Positions 37,044 through 48,591 of a DNA stretch of 64,000 bases are shown one piece after another; within the stretch, counting starts at the first letter, position 1; the number at the start of each line of letters is the position of its first letter. The translations under genes were made by a program, and so were the position numbers. The stretch spans positions 765,001 through 829,000 of the forward strand of contig SEMN01000177.1 in NCBI GenBank assembly GCA_005408345.1. The letters run 5' to 3'. The notes beneath the pieces were generated by a model. That model did no database searches. It saw only the letters and a program-made list of their open reading frames with translations, and was not told where the DNA came from. The stretch is from Macquaria australasica. Taxonomy: Eukaryota > Chordata > Actinopteri > Centrarchiformes > Percichthyidae.

Positions 37044-38403
37044 TTCCATAAAAATGTATTTCCATAAAAATAGAACTGTAGGTTATTCATTCTAAAAATT
37101 AGTTGTAATTTAAAAACAGCTAAAAGTAATATGTGTGTAATATCTGAAAAGACCTGTAAGATTTGCATATAAAAAATCTTTAATTTTCAGAATACTGGAA
37201 TATTATATAATACCTAATAATTGGTGTCTTTTTTTTTTTTTTTTTTTTACTTTCTTTCCACAACACTTTGTTTTTAGCTAACAGCTCAAAACAGATGCTT
37301 GTGGGCAGCACAGGTCGTGGTGGGTTCGTTGCAAAGGGACTATTAGAAATCAGTTTAAAGCTGGCTGCTCTTTAGCTAAAAATAAAATATTAATTAGTTT
37401 TAACCTCTATTTCTCAGTGCTCTGACTGCTTTAAAGCATCCAGGAAGCATGGATCAAAAGTGTGTTCTTTCCATTTAAACAACACAGGAATAGAATGTGC
37501 AGTTTTAAACCACGTTGACATTCTTATGATTTTTGCTAAATTGCCAGTGACTTGTGGACGTAAACAGCTTCAAGGTAGAGTGGAACACATTGTTGTAGTT
37601 TTAGAGAGTCTCCTCTTGTGAGCCAACCAATCAGCAAGAAGACTCTGCAGAGGGTTTCAAGTGTTTAAGAGTAATCAGAATGAAAATAGAGACATTATTC
37701 AAAAAGTTTCCATTGGTGGTCCCACTGCTGCAAAGTTATTGGTTGTGGATTATTGGGCAGTAAATAAACTAGTGTTTGCTGATAGAGGCAGCTCCTAATA
37801 GAAAAGGTGTTGTCCCATCACCTTGACTTATCCAAATAATATTTGTTACAAATCTGCAGTGGGGAGTCCTGTACAAAATGTTTATTACTTTAATGTTTGT
37901 GTTTATGCCAAATGAACTCAAGTGAAAAAAAATCTAAATGAAACTAAACTGAACCAAACCATGCATGTCTGCTCTTTCTGAATGTTTTTACATAGAGTCA
38001 GTCAGTCAGAAGCTGTGATTGTAGGATTTGTGAATTGTCGGTCAGTTTTGTTGTTCCAGTCTATTTCTGATATGGCATTTCTCTGGTTATAGTTTGATGA
38101 AGTTTAGATGACTAAATCTTGGTTAAAGTTAGAGAAAGATTGCCTTCATGGGTAAAAGAAATCACTTTTGGTAGGAGAGAGCACTGGAACTGTGGTCTCT
38201 AGTGTCAAAGTGACGTGCTGTGTATGCTCAAGCAAGACTTTTCTTTGCTAGTCATAATTTCCCTGACTAGAGGTTTGCTTATAGGTCTCATAACCTTGGG
38301 CCTGGTTAGTTAGCTAGTTCCCCATCCAGTCAGTTAGCTGCTCCGATCTGTGGGTAAATGTAACTTTAGGCCTGTTGCATTTTTGTGCTATCTGACCCCA
38401 CAG

Positions 38404-38480
38404 ATGATCACACCAGAGTCCGACTGCAGCTGCTGGACGGAGACCCCCACTCTGACTACATCAACGCCAATTATATTGAC
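38404..38480 (+). CDS. ptprt: ptprt D1 exon with DYINANYID motif, 77 nt
   Basis: It begins with two bases completing Tyr and encodes DHTRVRLQLLDGDPHSDYIN then ANYID. DYINANYI is PTP motif M2, part of the core structure. Acceptor CCCCACAG, donor GTGAGT, phases 1 and 0. It follows the 18.6 kb intron and is followed after the donor by an alternating CA/CG tract. Confidence 0.96.
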
Positions 38481-38489
38481 GTGAGTGTT

Positions 38490-38520
38490 TACACACACAC
38501 ACACACACACGCGCGCGCGC
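38490..38520. repeat. (CA)n(CG)n tract after the donor at 38480
   Basis: CA units pass into GCGCGCGCGC about 30 bp inside the intron. Alternating purine-pyrimidine sequence with Z-DNA potential. Confidence 0.9.
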
Positions 38521-38529
38521 ATTTGTACT

Positions 38530-38725
38530 TTAGTGCTTGTGATGGACTGGAGAACCCCTAACCCCCCCAGCTGCATGTTTAACCCTAACCATATAGTAAC
38601 CCTACATAAACCTAATTCTAACATTAACCTTAGCACCAAGTCTTAACCTTCCAACAGCCCTTTGAGGAGCTGAGAACCAGAAAATGTCCTTGCTTTGCAA
38701 ACTGTCTTCTCTTTGGAGGTCTAAA
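38530..38725. repeat. Repeat with degenerate CCCTAA/AACCTAA units
   Basis: TTAACCCTAACC, GTAACCCTAC, AACCTAATTC and ATTAACCTTAG follow each other. It may be a diverged relative of the repeat at 56985. Telomere-like units are too few to suggest a telomere remnant. Confidence 0.35.
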
Positions 38726-40655
38726 ACTACAAATGGAAACACAATCACACACATACAAATGCATGCATACTCGCATGCAATAAGTGTAACTATTGGTGTC
38801 AGGGACATACTGAAAAAACAATGACTGAAAAGCCACAGATTTGATCCCATCAACAGACAATTTGTGCCCATGATGCCTTTAAGCAAGGCATTGAATTCCA
38901 ACCTGTCCTCTCTTTGACTGCCGCTTTGAAAAGGTCTGTTAGAATATAAACAGTTGAGAATACACATGCTAAAACATACACATATGAAAGCAACTGCCTA
39001 TATAAAGTCTTCCTGGGTTAATTTTGTAACTATCAAACAGGGAAGAAGCCAATATCTATGATGTTTATGGTAACACACACACACACACAGATTACTCCTA
39101 AATTGTATAAAGCAGATGCAGACACTTGTGCACCTGCACACATACACATAGACAGCATTAGCTCATTTTTCCAACCTATAATTTTGCCAAACAGATGCAC
39201 AAATGCATGAGCGCGCGCACACACACACACACACACAAAAGGGTGCACACAACAAGAAAAATGAGCTGGATACTGGTAAAATCACAAGTACTAGAATTGA
39301 TTATTATTCTCCTTTCCTCCCATCCAGCCTTCATTACCTTTTCCCCTTATTTACTCATCCCTTCTTTAATTTCATCTGTCCCTCACATTCCCACTCTTGT
39401 CCTCCTTTCCTTACCTCTCCACCCACCCACCCATCCAGTTTGTTTCCTCCTCCTATCCTCTATGCCCTCTGGGCGTTGTGCTTTGCTTATCAATTTAATC
39501 TCTCGCTCACAGCTGACTGTTGTAATAATAGTCTTAATGAATTTGGTACATAATGCTAATTATAATGCTAATCAAACAGTCTCCACGGACACAATTTTTT
39601 TCTTAAGGAGAAAAGAAAGGGGGAGAATTGGAAAACTGAAACCGAAACAATACACACCCTCAGTGAAGATAATGCCATACTTATAGCATGGTTTTAATGA
39701 CAATATGAAAGTGATAAATCTTTTTATCTCAACAAGGTTATCTGTCTCATAGGGAGGTGTTGGGTGTGAGGAGGGGTGTGCAGGGACAAGGGGGGCATAA
39801 TCATTGTTTGGAGAGTCATAGCTTTTCATCTGTCCCGTGGAGGGGAAATTAAGCCCCCCCCCCCCTATTATTTAATTTGATGTTTATTTGGAAAATGACC
39901 TTGACTTATGCTTCTGTGAGGACTGGAGGGGGAGATGGGACAAATTAAAAGAGAAAAAAAGGATGGGAGGAGAAAACTGAAGCGAGGAGGAAGAAGGAGA
40001 GAATCTGACAGATGGAAGGAATGAGAAAAAGCAAGATACAAGGAGAGGATGCAGGAAGGGAGGAAGGAAGGTGGACAGAAAAGCACGCAGATATTTATTG
40101 CAAGGCAGAGGAAGAAGGAAAGGAGTGAGGGAGGAGGAGTGAATTAAAAAGGACTCATTTCAGGAGAAAAGAGAGGAATGTCGAAAGCAAAAGAAGGCTC
40201 AGGAGAAGAAATGGTGGAAGAGGGAGGAAAAGATGGATTAAGAAGAAGCAAGAGAAGCAGGCAGAGAGACCAACAGATGTAGAAATGAAAGTGTAATGGT
40301 ACAAAGCTAGAAGTGAAGGAAATGAGACTTACAGTTGGTTGGAGGGAGGTTTATATGTTGATTTTGAATTGCAATTTTAACATTTTACCCATCTGGAAAG
40401 ACACAGAAAAAAATGGATAGCCTGGGAAAAGGTGAAAGAGGTGAAGCTAAGAAAAATGAAATATAAAATGAGAAGGTGAGGGAAAGAAATAAAGAAAGAA
40501 AAAGAAAAGAAGAATGAAAGTGAGGGAACAGGAAAAGTAACATACAAGAATAGATAAAATAAGGAAAAAAGGGAGAATATGGGGAGAAAAAGAGGGAGAT
40601 GATGAAAGTATGGAGAGATTGTTTTTATGCTTCCCTTTTTTTTTCTGTCTCACAG

Positions 40656-40692
40656 GGGTACCATAGACCCAGACATTACATCGCCACACAAG
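40656..40692 (+). CDS. ptprt: ptprt D1 microexon GYHRPRHYIATQ, 37 nt
   Basis: It encodes GYHRPRHYIATQ plus the first base of Gly, the stretch leading into the invariant TQGP motif. Acceptor TCTGTCTCACAG, donor GTAATT, phases 0 and 1. D2 has no intron at the equivalent place, so this division is specific to D1. The small size and the neighbouring TG-rich 471-nt intron are worth noting for splicing. Confidence 0.95.
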
Positions 40693-41122
40693 GTAATTAA
40701 ACTGACGTGATGAGTGTGTGTGAGACTATATGTGTGATTCTACATTTGTGCAGATACACATGTGTATGTGTGTCTCTATGCAAGTGTGTGTGTGTGTGTG
40801 TAGCAGCCACCTGGTAAATGTCGTCCTTTCAGGCTGGAAGGCTATTACCACAACCTCCTAAATCTAAACCGCCGTATAAAATCCCCCTGACAAATTTAAG
40901 ACCCCATTACCTCAAACCCCCGAACCACTATCTGGGATTGATAGCGTGTGAGTGCATGTGTGTGTGTGTGTGCCCGCACGTGTGTTTCCTTGTTCATGTG
41001 TGTATGTTTTACGTGTGTGTGTTTGTGTAAGTCTGTGTTGACGTATTTTTACATGACGTTGGATACATACACCTGTGTGCATGTGCTCTGTTTGTGGGTA
41101 TCAGTATGTTTATGTCTCTAAC

Positions 41123-41123
<1 letters not shown>

Positions 41124-41155
<32 letters not shown>

Positions 41156-41160
41156 TGTGT
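41124..41160 (+). promoter_or_regulatory. TG-repeat 3' splice-site region of the exon at 41164
   Basis: About 14 TG units, then TTT, GTGTGT and CAG occupy the place of the pyrimidine tract. UG repeats in such a position are known binding sites for TDP-43 and CELF-type proteins (as at CFTR exon 9). A role here is inference. Confidence 0.5.
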
Positions 41161-41163
41161 CAG

Positions 41164-41261
41164 GGCCCATGCAGGAAACAGTGAGAGATTTCTGGAGGAT
41201 GGTCTGGCAGGAAAACTCAGCCTCTATCGTCATGGTTACCAACCTGGTGGAGGTGGGCAGG
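41164..41261 (+). CDS. ptprt: ptprt D1 exon with GPMQETVRDFWRM, 98 nt
   Basis: With the base from the previous exon it encodes GPMQETVRDFWRMVWQENSA then SIVMVTNLVEVGR, the TQGP/DFWRM and MVTNL core motifs of PTP domains. Phase 1 in, phase 0 out, donor GTGAGT. The acceptor lies right after a TG repeat of about 14 units and TTTGTGTGTCAG, with almost no pyrimidine tract. Confidence 0.96.
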
Positions 41262-41761
41262 GTGAGTTCATAATCCAAAAATATGTGTGTGTATGTGTGT
41301 TTGATGAAGAGACCCAATACCTGTAGAGGTATGAGAGTAGAGAAGTCATTAATATAAGGTACCAAGTCTTATTGTATTTTCTAGAATCTTAAATACATTT
41401 ACTGTCCAATCAGAATCAATCATATCAATCAAAAATAGAATGATAAATTATGGCAAATTTACCAAAGATGTTTGATAAATTTCCCAGTCAAGTAGCAAAT
41501 CTAATTTTTAAAATTATGCTGGCATAAATTTATACTGAGGTCAGAACCATGGATGAGTATTACAATAATGGAGAGAGCAAAATGTTGAACTGCTAGACCT
41601 TATAGTCTAGACCTTAAGTCCTTATATCTAAATTAATTAAAATGCATTACTTGTTAGCACATTCCAAACTGACTCATGTGATCCCAGAGTTCATATGTGT
41701 TCCAAAAATGTAAAGTAAAAGTTAAGTTTAGTCCACTAAAGTACTTGGTTTCAATTGACCT

Positions 41762-42130
41762 GTGTTTACATGCACTTAATTTACCAGGTTACTCAGAGAT
41801 GCCAGGTTACGCAGGTGATCATAGAACATGTTTTCATGCACTGCAGTAACCTGGTTACTGTAAATCTGTGTATACATGCAGCATCCCCGACCCCAACCTT
41901 TTCTGGAACCATGGCTCACTTTTAAGAACTGTATTAGTGACAGAAGATACTGTGTAAGTCGAGTAGAAACCCAGTTATATATACTGCCAAGAAATGAGTG
42001 TTCTCCAGGAGAAATCTAGCTGGGTATTCTCTAATCCCCTACCCCAATTATAGAAACCATATTTCTCATTTACACCAAGAAATCAGCTTGCTGGAGAAAT
42101 CCGACTCCAACCCAAAACTTAAACCATGTA
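41762..42130. repeat. Possible MITE with short TTTACATG ends
   Basis: GTTTACATGCAC at the left and CCATGTAAAG at the right form short inverted ends about 370 bp apart. No clear target duplication is visible. Confidence 0.4.
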
Positions 42131-42163
42131 AAGAAGAAAACAAGAAACAACAACGCTGACTGT

Positions 42164-42250
42164 TGGTGGGGAGGGGATGCGAACCCTGGTCTCCAGTATA
42201 GTCAGACACTTTGTACTCCCACCTATCCACTAAGACCTCCTCCCTGGGGA
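42164..42250 (-). mobile_element. tRNA-like SINE head, minus strand
   Basis: On the minus strand, TTAGTGGATAGGTGG resembles a pol III A box and GGGTTCGCATCCC a B box, spaced as in tRNA. Overall cloverleaf pairing is poor and intron context speaks against a working tRNA gene. It may form a composite with 41762-42130. Confidence 0.45.
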
Positions 42251-42813
42251 GTTTATGTGCTTATGTAAGAACACAGAGATCGATTTTGTTAATTTCATTT
42301 TTTATATATATATATACGAAACGGCAAGAGCTGTTAATTCTGGCAAGGTCTCAACTTCAGTCTGATGTTTCACTGGTCACACTCTTGACAATCTCACAGA
42401 GCCAGCCAAAACAGTCCATTTGAACAATAATGAAACTGGGAACCAGATTTTTACAGCAATACGATGTCATAGGTGCATATGTATGTATGTGTAGTCTAGT
42501 TACAAGTGGTATTATCACATCTGGTTCCACAATAGTACAGCCTTGGGTTTTCTTTAGTGGGAGCCTATGACTTTACAATGTTATCCAGTAATTTCAACAT
42601 CGTTCAAATGTCAAATAATGAATGTCTCCTAAGTAGCCATTTATTATGCAGCAGAGGAAATACAAATCTTAATATTATTAATCTATTGTATTATTCACTG
42701 TGATCATCTTGACCTGCGCTTCATCCCACTCTGTTAATGCTCACTGGGTGATAATGACCGGCCTGTAATAGATATTTAACTACATGGTATGAATGTAAAT
42801 GGTCTTTTTCCAG

Positions 42814-42930
42814 GTGAAGTGTGTGCGTTACTGGCCGGATGAGACAGAGGTTTATGGAGACATCAAGGTGACCCTGATAGAAACTGAACCACTGGCTGAA
42901 TACGTCATACGGACATTCACCGTCCAAAAG
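42814..42930 (+). CDS. ptprt: ptprt D1 exon, 117 nt (39 codons)
   Basis: It encodes VKCVRYWPDETEVYGDIKVT and LIETEPLAEYVIRTFTVQK. KCxRYWP is the conserved D1 motif, and the second half is nearly identical to PTPRT as remembered and clearly different from PTPRM, PTPRK and PTPRU; it is one of the best subtype indicators here. Acceptor TTTTTCCAG, donor GTAAAC, phase 0-0. Confidence 0.96.
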
Positions 42931-44088
42931 GTAAACAAGTAAACATCGACAACGGATTTTTAATGTATTACTTTATAAGGATCCTTAAAATACCCATAAA
43001 CAATATTTAATAAATGTGAGAAACTTTTTTTCACATTTATGGCACTGCAAAATGTCACTTCTACAAACAGTTTGAATTAGGATTATACAGATTTTTCTTC
43101 CTGATATCCCATAATGATGCAGCTGTTGGCCTTTGTCATAGTATTTACATAGGATTTTAACATATATTGTGACTCTGGTTTACAGAATATTTCCCACCTC
43201 AGACCTCACATAGGATTTCAACCCTCTCATGCTCTGTAGCAGCTCAGTTACCCTCATTGTTGCATGTTACTTATCACTTCCATTTTTTTGTAAACCCAAA
43301 ACCTGGATTACCATTAGAGCCAATGTGTGATTGGGGATTTGAGGCGAGCAAGCAGTGTTACTTGTTTGTTTCTCGCTGTTTAAGAGGAGGCTTGAAAGCA
43401 TAATTGGGGCCCTTGAAATCAGGCAGGAGGGATTTGAGAGGAGGAAAGTGCAAGTGGAACAATGTACCGTCATTGTTGTGATGCTGTTCTCCAACACTCT
43501 GCGCATTGAATGGAAAAACAGCGGAAACACACTTCACAATAAGATAAAAAGGATCTGATCCAAATCCCTGATTTTCCAAACTTCTTTGTTTACACCTTCT
43601 TCTCATTGCTTTTCCTCTCCATGTTATATCCATTCATTCTCTGTTATTTCCCCCCAATTTAACTTTGTACTTCTCTTTCTTTTTTGCTTCAGGTGATTTC
43701 AGTAGACTTATTTGCATGACTGATTATTAAAAACAATGTTGTCAGAGCAGTATACAAAATACTACAGCATTCAAATCCTGCAGTATCTACAGTGACAAAC
43801 CAGTGACTTTTTTTTACCATTGTGATCATTAATTACTAATTATTAAAATCATTTACAAAGGAAAAATTACACATTTATTATCAGACACCTGTAATACCTA
43901 AAATCTTGCTCTTCCCTGCCTGCTGTCTTGTGTTTTTTCTCTTGCTCTTTCTATCTCTATCTGTCTCTCTCCCTTTTTTCCTCCAACCTGAATTTCCTTC
44001 CCCCTTCACTCGTGCAAAAGCAGCTTATGAAGACAAGTCTTCAAGTCCTCGCTGTCAGCTCGTTTAGCAAGCCATTAATCCAGACCAC

Positions 44089-44119
<31 letters not shown>

Positions 44120-44488
44120 CACAAATACTCTAAAATTCAAAGGAAAGCTGATTTTGAAATGCCTGTCAGTCTGCAGTATTTATAAGTAATATTAATACAT
44201 ACAAACACACACACACTCACAAAATTCTCTATCTTTAAACTACAGTAGGTTCTGTGATTCTGTGTGTGTTTGAGTGAGTGTGAAGAACAAAGAGAAAGCA
44301 AGACAGAGGGGGAGCATATATACAGGTTCTGCACCACAGTTAAATAGCTTTAATTGCAGTGAATAATAAGAACAGGATCTTAATGAAAAGGTTTATTAAT
44401 GGCACATCCAAGGAGCTTAACTGAGCACTGAGCAAGAGAGGGTGACAGAGTGAGACTCAAAGAAAGAGGAAATCTGTGTAAATGTGTC

Positions 44489-44638
<150 letters not shown>

Positions 44639-47600
44639 TGAGGGAGAGAAAGTGAGAGCGAGAGAGATGCAGGATAAAAAAACAGGCAGATCACAAAAGA
44701 CATTCATGTTTAAGTGTTGGAATCAGTCAAACAAAGTATAGTGGGGGGTGAGAGAGGTAGTAATTGTGTGTTAGTGTGTTTCCACTCACCAGTTTAAAAA
44801 GTAGTCATTCCAAAGTGTTCACTTAATCTGTGACATTGGAAATGTTGCTAAACATACAATATAAACACAGTGGATGGCAACATTAATTTCGATGTGTCCT
44901 TTCTTGACTGTGCAATGTCAAATTTAGGACTGAAGTAAACAGAAAACCCCCTCACACAGAGCAGTGTCTCTGTTTTGAGTCATATAATCCACATGATCAC
45001 AAATGACTATTATTCTTAACGTTTACACCACCAGGTAAAAGTCATATCCACTGACACTATTGATCCAAGGTTAGAGAAAAAAGAGTCTTTAAACAGTGAT
45101 TATCCTGATCTGATCTTATCCAGATCTGGTTATCCTGTTGGATATCTGAAAGCTGAAAGCAGGTCAAACAAGAACACTAGACAAACAACTGGCACCTAAA
45201 ACAAAACACAGCCTCGTAGTTCCATACGAGTTCAAAGAATTTGTACTAAACACAGTTTTTCAGTGTTTTTAGAACCCAACAAGTAACTGCGACAGGGTTT
45301 AGTTCACTCGATGGACCACATCCAAAACAACAGAACAGTAATCTGTTCTATGGCGTGCAGATCTGGAGAAACCAAACAATTGCATGCAACAGGCGGACAC
45401 CAAACTGCAAAGGACTCAGCAGTGTACACAAATCTATTGGTTGGGTTGATGTGGGCATGTGCCAGTGAGAAGATGAAATACAAATGAGGAAGGTCCTGTT
45501 TGAGTAATACAACGCAGTCCTTGCACTGAAGTGATTGAGGAGACTGTGCTTCTCAAGCAGCTCCCAGCAATCAAACCATATTTCCCCCAGAAAACACTCT
45601 CTAGTTGTCCTTCCACTACATACTCTGGGTAAGACAAACTTAATATAGCAACACACCAAAGCTAGTCCGCTAATATGAAAGGGTTTCCAGATAAAGGTCA
45701 TGAATTCTGTTTTGTTCCCATATAATCATTGTTTTTTTTTCTCTATTCCCTCACCATACTGATCAAGATGTGTGTCGTCCTGGATCTTCCCATGCGTCTA
45801 CATACAGAATGCTGAAGCAAAACAACCTAACGTTACCTCTGTTGTTATATTCACTATATCTGATCTCTATATATGTTATATCTGGATAGTCAGTCAAGGC
45901 ACTTTTTGACCATGTTTTCTGTATGAATCTCGGAATTATACTTAAGCTTTTAGATGGAGGACATGGCAACACATATTGAATAAGGGAATTTGGTCCGTTG
46001 TGTCAACAACACAGAAACATCCTACCAATGTCAGGGTGAACTTGTGTTTATTGAGCCCATAAGCCACAACTACGAGGTCACAGGTTCAGCTTTCAGCGGA
46101 AAGAGAAGCTGTGCGTTTTGTCAGAGTGACCTTAAGGAAGATGCTGAACCCCTCACTCGTTCAGTCAAGTTGTTCCAGAAACCCACAAGAATAATAACAA
46201 CAAAACATATTAAAACAGAGTAGATCTGCTGTATGTGCATGTCACTCTTGGATGATCCCTCACATGAAAAGCAGCCTCTCTGAAAAGTAGTTAGATAGGT
46301 TTATACCTGTATTTATGACATAATGGCATTTAAAAAAAATATAGACATGAGCAGCTTTACCACTAAAACAATGTGCATTTTCTGATAAGACAAGAAACAT
46401 GAGGACCTGAAATAGGACTGTGGAGAATGTATGTCTCTTACTTTTAAAACCAAAAGCTGCAAGTGCATTTTGAGAATGAGGGTTCACTCCAGCACAATAC
46501 AGTGTTTTATTTGTCACTCATCCAATTGCAAATTTGTCATCAGGAGAAGTATAACATTTAAAGAAAGGCATAAAAAGCAGCAGTGTTTATTTTCCTCTTA
46601 CACAGTGAAGAGAGGCTTTACAGCGTTTCTACATCCTCATCACCTATTTCCAACATCTCAAGTACCTTAATGTTGTTGTTTTCATTTTTTTTCACCAACC
46701 AGTCATGGATTTGAGGCCCTGGCTGTATTGGACCACCTTCTATCGATTTAGAGAAGTAATTTCAACATCACAAGAGAGCAAATCAATGGGAAGTCGAGTT
46801 ATCAAATCATCTCTTGGTTTTCTGGGTTTTATTTTTCTCCTCTCTGCCTCTACGCTTCTCTCATTCTCTTTGTATGTCTCTGTTTCTCTACTTTCCTCTA
46901 TCTTTCCCTTCCTCCTTTTTCTTTTTCACATCTGTCTCTTCATCCCTCCCCACACCACCACTTTTCCTCTGTCTTACTTTATCTCTCATTCCGTCACCCA
47001 CTCTCGCCATTGACCTCTCCCCTGTCTTTCTCCTCCTCATATTATCCTTGCTTCTCAGGTTATCATAAGGCACTCTGCCAAGACAAACAATTCACTACAA
47101 CCTTGTCTATCTACCAGAGCCAGAATGGGAGCTGCAACAACAACAGTTTCCTCCCAGGTCTATTCTTAGAGATTAAACTGAACTGAGGAGGACATGGCTC
47201 TCTCCATTTAAGCTCCATTTAGTTTAGAACAGTATAATGGAATCGAATGGTTTGAATTATTAAAGCAGAAGCATGTAGTGTTGTGGAGAAACATTGAACC
47301 GGTAGCAGCTGAAGAAAGGGTCATGCATATCTTATACTGCATTCCTGAAACTCTAGAAAACTAGAAGCAAGACCTGAGGTGCAGTTATCTTAAACCAACA
47401 AGGTGGCGTACACTGTCAAAGTTATACAGTTACTGTTGACAGGTCTAAATAAGTGTAATTATGACATCAACATTTCTGACTTCCAACCATGCAGTGCAGC
47501 ATCTGTACTTATCCAGAATGGATTTTCTTCTGTCTCTTCATCTGCTAAGTACGAAATGTGCCACCACAATTTTGAGGCATTGTGTCTGTGTCCCAGGGAG

Positions 47601-48186
47601 GCACTCTGATGTAACACTTAATTGCTATCTATTAAGAATCAGAATGTCATCTTTAGTTTCTTAATATCCCCATTGTTAGACAGGAAAGTATGTACCAGCC
47701 CTTTATGTTTCTAGAAAGTTCATAAAATGTCAAGATGCTATCTTGTGGACAGCCACAATGGATGCTTGTTGCCATCTCATTTTCCTATAATCTCCATTGT
47801 TATGTACCAAAATGTCTCTTTCTGTATCTCTTTTGAGGAAGAGCCACAATAAGTGGAGTGGAGTGCAATTTATTCATATCTTGGTCTCTAAACATCTTTC
47901 TTTCCGGCCAGCAGTTTCCTTGTCTCTGTTGAAGTGAATATCTTTTGGTATGTCATAAAATGCTACTTTTCTTAAAAACTTTACATGAAAGTACGTTCCA
48001 TTTGCTATTTTTTCAAGTGTTTGAGTTGTAAGAAAACAGTATTTTGAAGCTTTCTGATATCTTTACTTGTGATATCCTAAAATGCATACAGAAAGCAGCC
48101 AAAATGACTGTCAAATATCCAAAATCTCAGTGTAAATTAGGCAGCTTAACTGAACCATGGCATTTCCTCCTGTAAGTCTATCCCGA

Positions 48187-48254
48187 AAGGGCCATCATGA
48201 GCTTTGTGAAATCAATTAATCTTTCTTTTGGAGCCAAAATGGCCATCAGTTTCC
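48187..48254 (+). pseudogene. Decayed copy 1 of the D1 WPD-loop exon start
   Basis: Aligned without gaps to 48592-48659, about 39 of 68 bases agree by my hand count. In exon frame it reads KGHHELCEIN and then a stop, against KGHHEIRELR in the live exon. The acceptor AG is lost (CCCG before AAAGGG). It forms a series with the copies at 48318 and 48467. Confidence 0.55.
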
Positions 48255-48317
48255 TCAAGTCTCCCCTGTAAATTAGGCAAATGAGCCACGATAAGTCTTC
48301 CTGTCTCTCATTCCCAG

Positions 48318-48385
48318 AAGTGGCCCATAGTGCCATCTTGACATCCACGAGATCGATGTATTTTCCATCTGAAGCCAAAGGCGCA
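48318..48385 (+). pseudogene. Probable decayed copy 2 of the WPD-loop exon start, acceptor kept
   Basis: It sits 131 bp after copy 1 in the same context (CCTGTCTCTCATTCCCAG before AAGTGG). The exon-like part is more diverged, probably with about 10 inserted bases, and has an in-frame TGA. It keeps a good pyrimidine tract and CAG, so it could act as a cryptic acceptor. Identity as an exon copy rests mainly on register with copies 1 and 3 and on shared flanks (GCCAAAxG, AAATTAGGC). Confidence 0.35.
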
Positions 48386-48466
48386 GCGTGGCCCCTAGAT
48401 TCCTGAAATCCCTGCTGCAAATTAGGCTGCTGAACCATGATATGTCTTCTTGTCAGTCTTTCCCAA

Positions 48467-48520
48467 AAGGGCTATGATAAGATTCGTGAGATCCATGCAT
48501 TCGTCATCATCAAGAGATAA
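48467..48520 (+). pseudogene. Decayed copy 3 of the D1 WPD-loop exon start
   Basis: In exon frame it reads KGYDKIREIHAFVIIKR and then TAA at 48518-48520; PTPRT-type exons begin KGYHEIREL. About 29 of the first 50 bases match the live exon without gaps. The acceptor is destroyed (CAA instead of CAG), while the upstream pyrimidine-rich context resembles that of the live exon 125 bp downstream. Confidence 0.55.
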
Positions 48521-48591
48521 AATGGCAGAGAATCGTCTTCAGCAATTGCCATAGTAAAATATGTGCAACATGTCTCCTGTGTGTTTTTCAG

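Larger units (their letters stand above)
19790..38403 (+). other. 18.6 kb intron within D1
   Basis: The largest intron here. It contains the pyrimidine tract 22515-22990, microsatellite cluster 26247-26880, Tc1-like remnant 27447, MITE 30699, repeat R1 33560, repeat R3 34950 and the SINE at 36888. Stretches 27780-28720 and 32430-32720 look unique and AT-rich and could hold regulatory sequence. No exon was found on either strand. Confidence 0.7.
38481..40655 (+). other. 2.2 kb intron with purine-rich second half
   Basis: After CA/CG and CCCTAA-like repeats, about 39935-40620 is strongly purine-rich on the plus strand, then switches to a pyrimidine tract at the acceptor. Confidence 0.7.
41262..42813 (+). 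other. 1.6 kb intron
   Basis: It holds the possible MITE at 41762 and the tRNA-like SINE head at 42164; the remainder shows nothing recognisable. Confidence 0.7.
47700..48540 (+). repeat. Irregular tandem array before the WPD-loop exon, unit about 125-149 bp
   Basis: Recurrent blocks appear in fixed order: GCCAAAATG-like, GTAAATTAGGC-like, TGAACCATG-like, TCTTCCTGT, CAGTCTTTCCC, then AAAGGGC. They are clear from about 48090 and fainter from 47700. Each unit joins about 60 bp of acceptor-side intron with about 70 bp of exon start. Confidence 0.5.

Noticed and set aside
38575..38640. Interstitial telomere remnant (CCCTAA-like units)
   Set aside because: Units are few and degenerate and fit a known kind of fish intron repeat better.
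42164..42250. Functional tRNA gene on the minus strand
   Set aside because: Only the pol III boxes are recognisable; stem pairing is poor and the context is a dispersed repeat.
45348..45701. 117-residue minus-strand open frame
   Set aside because: No recognisable motif, no splice or promoter context, and length expected by chance in 64 kb.
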